From: JBAWAP01 sp049589355 | Lineage (GTDB): Bacteria > Chloroflexota > Anaerolineae > VGOG01 | Direction of reading: 5' to 3' | Length of the DNA: 7,333 nt | Assembly (NCBI GenBank): GCA_049589355.1 | Contig: JBAWAP010000436.1 | Location: forward strand, 1-7,333 | Part shown: piece after piece, positions 5,851 through 7,333 of the stretch | Layout: each line of letters opens with the position of its first letter | How positions within the stretch are numbered: position 1 is the stretch's first letter | The notes under the pieces: model-generated | Told to the model about the DNA's origin: nothing | Seen by the model: only the letters and a program-made list of their open reading frames with translations | Databases searched by the model: none | Position numbers and translations under genes: made by a program

Positions 5851-6816
5851 ATGTTTGGACTTAGGGACATCTTAGCTGCCCGACGGAATTTAAGCGGTTT
5901 GATCAGGAGGACGCCCCTGCAATACTCCTTTCTCCTCAGCCAGAGGGTGGGGAGCGATACTTATCTGAAGTTAGAGAATTTACAGCAGACAGGTGCCTTC
6001 AAGGTGCGCGGGGCCATTAGCAAGATGGTCAGCCTGTCTGCTGAGGAGAGGGCCAAGGGGGTAGTGGCAGCCTCGTCGGGGAACTTCGCCCTAGGGGTGG
6101 GCTATGCAGCGCGGGCCTTAGGCCGGCTACCAACGAGCATTTTCATGCCGGTCAATACCCCGCTCGCCAAAGTGAACAAGCTCAAGGAATTCGAGGTCGA
6201 GATCTTCCTGTGTGGCGAAAGCTACGAGGACGCCTATGATGTATCCAGAGAGTTCCAGCGCGAACACGATTTAACATACCTTCATCCTTACGATGACCCC
6301 CTGGTCATCGCCGGCCACGGGACCATAGGCTTGGAGATAATGGAGGATTTGCCTGAGGCCGAGGCCCTAATCGTGCCCATTGGAGGCGGGGGGCTCATCG
6401 CTGGGATCGCCGTGGCGGCAAAGGCCATGAACCCCAGGGTGAAGATCATCGGCGTGCAGCCCGAGGCCTCGCCGGCGGCCTATCTATCCCTCAAGGAGGG
6501 ACATTGTTATGAGAGGTACGAAGCCGGGCCCACCATTTGTGAAGGCTTAGCCGGGGGCTTCGGCATCGTGCCCTTCCAGATCACCAGGGACCTCATTGAC
6601 GAGGTGGTTATCGTCAGCGAGGAGGAGATCCATGAGGCCATCTACACTCTGTTGGACCTGACCCAGTTGGTGGTGGAGGGCTCCGGGGCGGTGGGGGTGG
6701 CCGCTTTGCTCTCCGACAAGGTGAACCTGAAGGGCCGGAAGGTGGTGGCGGTGATCTCGGGCGGCAACATTGACGCCGATTTATTATTCGAGATATTGGA
6801 GGAGTGCCTGCAATGA
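5851..6816 (+). CDS. Threonine/serine dehydratase-fold PLP enzyme (EutB/BhcB-like)
   Basis: This fold-type II PLP enzyme is predicted to remove water (and possibly ammonia) from a beta-hydroxy amino acid. It has 321 residues and a single catalytic domain, with no ACT regulatory domain, so it is of the catabolic or serine-racemase-like type rather than biosynthetic IlvA. Landmarks are the PLP lysine K51 in TGAFKVRGA, the SSGNF loop at 75-79, the phosphate-binding glycine run IGGGGLIAG at 177-185, EGSGA at 276-280, and S303 in ISGGNID, which contacts the pyridine nitrogen. Two positions are unusual against the textbook forms: phenylalanine replaces histidine after SSGN, and CEGLAGG (230-236) replaces ADG near the metal site. 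Both hint at a non-threonine substrate. The start is fixed by GGAGG at 5840-5844, 6 bases before the ATG. An 80-base spacer separates it from the OCD gene, its likely functional partner. Confidence 0.9.
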   Translation: MFGLRDILAARRNLSGLIRRTPLQYSFLLSQRVGSDTYLKLENLQQTGAFKVRGAISKMVSLSAEERAKGVVAASSGNFALGVGYAARALGRLPTSIFMPVNTPLAKVNKLKEFEVEIFLCGESYEDAYDVSREFQREHDLTYLHPYDDPLVIAGHGTIGLEIMEDLPEAEALIVPIGGGGLIAGIAVAAKAMNPRVKIIGVQPEASPAAYLSLKEGHCYERYEAGPTICEGLAGGFGIVPFQITRDLIDEVVIVSEEEIHEAIYTLLDLTQLVVEGSGAVGVAALLSDKVNLKGRKVVAVISGGNIDADLLFEILEECLQ

Positions 6817-6888
6817 CGGGGAGGAGGGCGATGGGGGTTTTAGCCCTGGGGGGCAGGGATGCAGGGAAGTGCTGTGGCCTTCAACAAT

Positions 6889-6920
6889 ACAAAGAGGAGT
6901 CAGAGATGACTCCTCTTTGT
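6889..6920 (+). terminator. 14-bp perfect hairpin, probable end of the operon transcript
   Basis: ACAAAGAGGAGTCA (6889-6902), loop GAGA (6903-6906) and TGACTCCTCTTTGT (6907-6920) form an uninterrupted 14-bp stem capped by a GNRA-type tetraloop. It starts 72 bases after the dehydratase stop. The stem is A/T-rich at its base (ACAAAG/CTTTGT), giving a short U-run within the descending arm, but the bases after it are not U-rich. It therefore looks like a transcript-end stabiliser or a factor-assisted terminator more than a textbook intrinsic one. Confidence 0.6.
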
Positions 6921-7012
6921 GGTTCTCATCTGGTTGAAGGGATTCTGATGCGTATGTCAAACATGGCCGGTGAGCCCCCGAAAATGATGGATGCACCGGG
7001 GTTCACGAAGCT

Positions 7013-7168
7013 ATGTTCTCAAGGCAAAAACTCCCCGCCGGGAAGCCTGACAAGACCGGCAGGGAGACACTCGTCAGGGAACTGCAGTACCTAATTGCAG
7101 AAAAGGAGGCAACCGGTAGGCACTTGCACAAATCCCTGTTCGCTGTCACTGCACATAAAACACCTTAA
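7013..7168 (+). CDS. Small open frame, 51 codons, doubtful
   Basis: ATG at 7013 to TAA at 7166-7168 encodes a polar, basic peptide with an amphipathic stretch VRELQYLIAEKEATG (residues 21-35). I recognise no family. Upstream, only GAAG at 7007-7010 could serve as a ribosome-binding site, with poor spacing. It lies between the operon-end hairpin and the palindromic repeat, where decayed gene remnants are common. It may be a fragment of an older gene, a small protein, or chance. Confidence 0.15.
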   Translation: MFSRQKLPAGKPDKTGRETLVRELQYLIAEKEATGRHLHKSLFAVTAHKTP

Positions 7169-7210
7169 ATATCTCAAAAACTATTGACAAATCCTCAGAA
7201 AATTACGTGA

Positions 7211-7298
7211 CTACTCAGGCTGTCATTGCGAGCGAAGCGAAGCAATCCCCAAGCCGCAAGGAGGAGATTGCTTCGTCGCAAAAAACGCTCCTACTCAG
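7211..7298. mobile_element. Degenerate palindromic repeat (MITE/REP-like) flanked by 8-bp direct repeats
   Basis: CGAAGCAATC (7238-7247) pairs with GATTGCTTCG (7266-7275), and further out TTGCGA (7226-7231) pairs with TCGCAA (7276-7281). This makes a 16-bp stem with a 6-base bulge, GCGAAG, on the left side. The left arm begins TCATTGCGAGCGAAGCGAAG, which I recognise as a dispersed intergenic palindrome seen in many bacterial genomes, including Chloroflexota. Exact copies of CTACTCAG at 7211-7218 and 7291-7298 bracket a 72-bp body, as expected of a target-site duplication. The right arm is shortened and carries an A-run, so the copy is decayed. Confidence 0.7.
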
Positions 7299-7333
7299 AA
7301 ACTTGATGCGGTAAAAAGAGGCAAATGAATGGG

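Larger units (their letters stand above)
6817..7333. other. Tail region without a convincing gene
   Basis: About 500 bases follow the dehydratase. They hold a G-rich stretch near 6820-6860, the 6889-6920 hairpin, a 51-codon open frame at 7013-7168 with a weak ribosome-binding site, an isolated TTGACA at 7184-7189 with no good -10 partner, and the palindromic repeat at 7211-7298. An ATG at 7325 preceded by AAAGAGG (7315-7321) may open the next gene, but only three codons are visible and the spacing is short. A 96-codon frame at 6804-7094 crosses the hairpin and looks non-coding. Confidence 0.6.

Noticed and set aside
6804..7094. 96-residue open frame overlapping the dehydratase end
   Set aside because: It crosses the 14-bp hairpin, has no ribosome-binding site of note, and its peptide resembles no family.
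7184..7217. Promoter with a TTGACA -35 box
   Set aside because: No acceptable -10 box lies 16-18 bases downstream; the nearest candidates, TACGTG and TACTCA, are 14 and 22 bases away.

Overview
All recognisable genes in this window lie on the + strand, with short or modest spacers. They read as one solute-uptake and amino-acid-catabolism cluster. In order they are the inner-membrane permease and the ATPase of a polar amino-acid ABC importer, a class I/II PLP aminotransferase, a zinc-dependent D-aminoacylase-type amidohydrolase, an ornithine cyclodeaminase/mu-crystallin-fold NAD(P)-dependent enzyme, and a threonine/serine-dehydratase-fold PLP enzyme. The importer's solute-binding protein is not in the window. 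An upstream gene may end in the first 27 bases.

Layout. 1-1666: permease and ATPase, overlapping by a few bases, so probably translationally coupled. 1667-1862: spacer with a GC-rich hairpin that may end or attenuate the transporter transcript. 1863-2987: aminotransferase. 2988-3162: spacer with a striking 15-bp inverted repeat spanning 95 bp (each arm itself a dyad), inside an imperfect direct duplication of the next gene's leader. 3163-4746: amidohydrolase. 4781-5770: OCD-family enzyme behind a very strong ribosome-binding site. 5851-6816: dehydratase-fold enzyme. 6817-7333: about 500 bp with no convincing gene. It holds a 14-bp perfect hairpin with a GAGA loop and, near the end, a degenerate palindromic repeat flanked by an exact 8-bp direct repeat.

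How the genes may work together (inference). In characterised systems, a threonine-dehydratase-fold enzyme is paired with an OCD-fold reductase. Examples are EutB/EutC of hydroxyectoine use and BhcB/BhcD of the beta-hydroxyaspartate cycle. The first removes water from a beta-hydroxy amino acid to give an enamine/imine, and the second reduces the imine to an amino acid. Here that pair sits beside an N-acyl-amino-acid deacylase, an aminotransferase and an amino-acid importer. This suggests import, deacylation, dehydroxylation or stereo-inversion, then transamination of an unidentified, possibly N-acylated and/or beta-hydroxylated amino acid. The exact substrate cannot be read from the sequence.

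Organism. The window suggests a moderately high-GC free-living bacterium. Protein style and the TCATTGCGAG...GAAGCAATC palindromic repeat fit Chloroflexota (Anaerolineae-like) best by my recollection, but this is only an impression. Starts at 37, 1863, 3163 and 4781 were preferred over longer open frames because of ribosome-binding-site placement.
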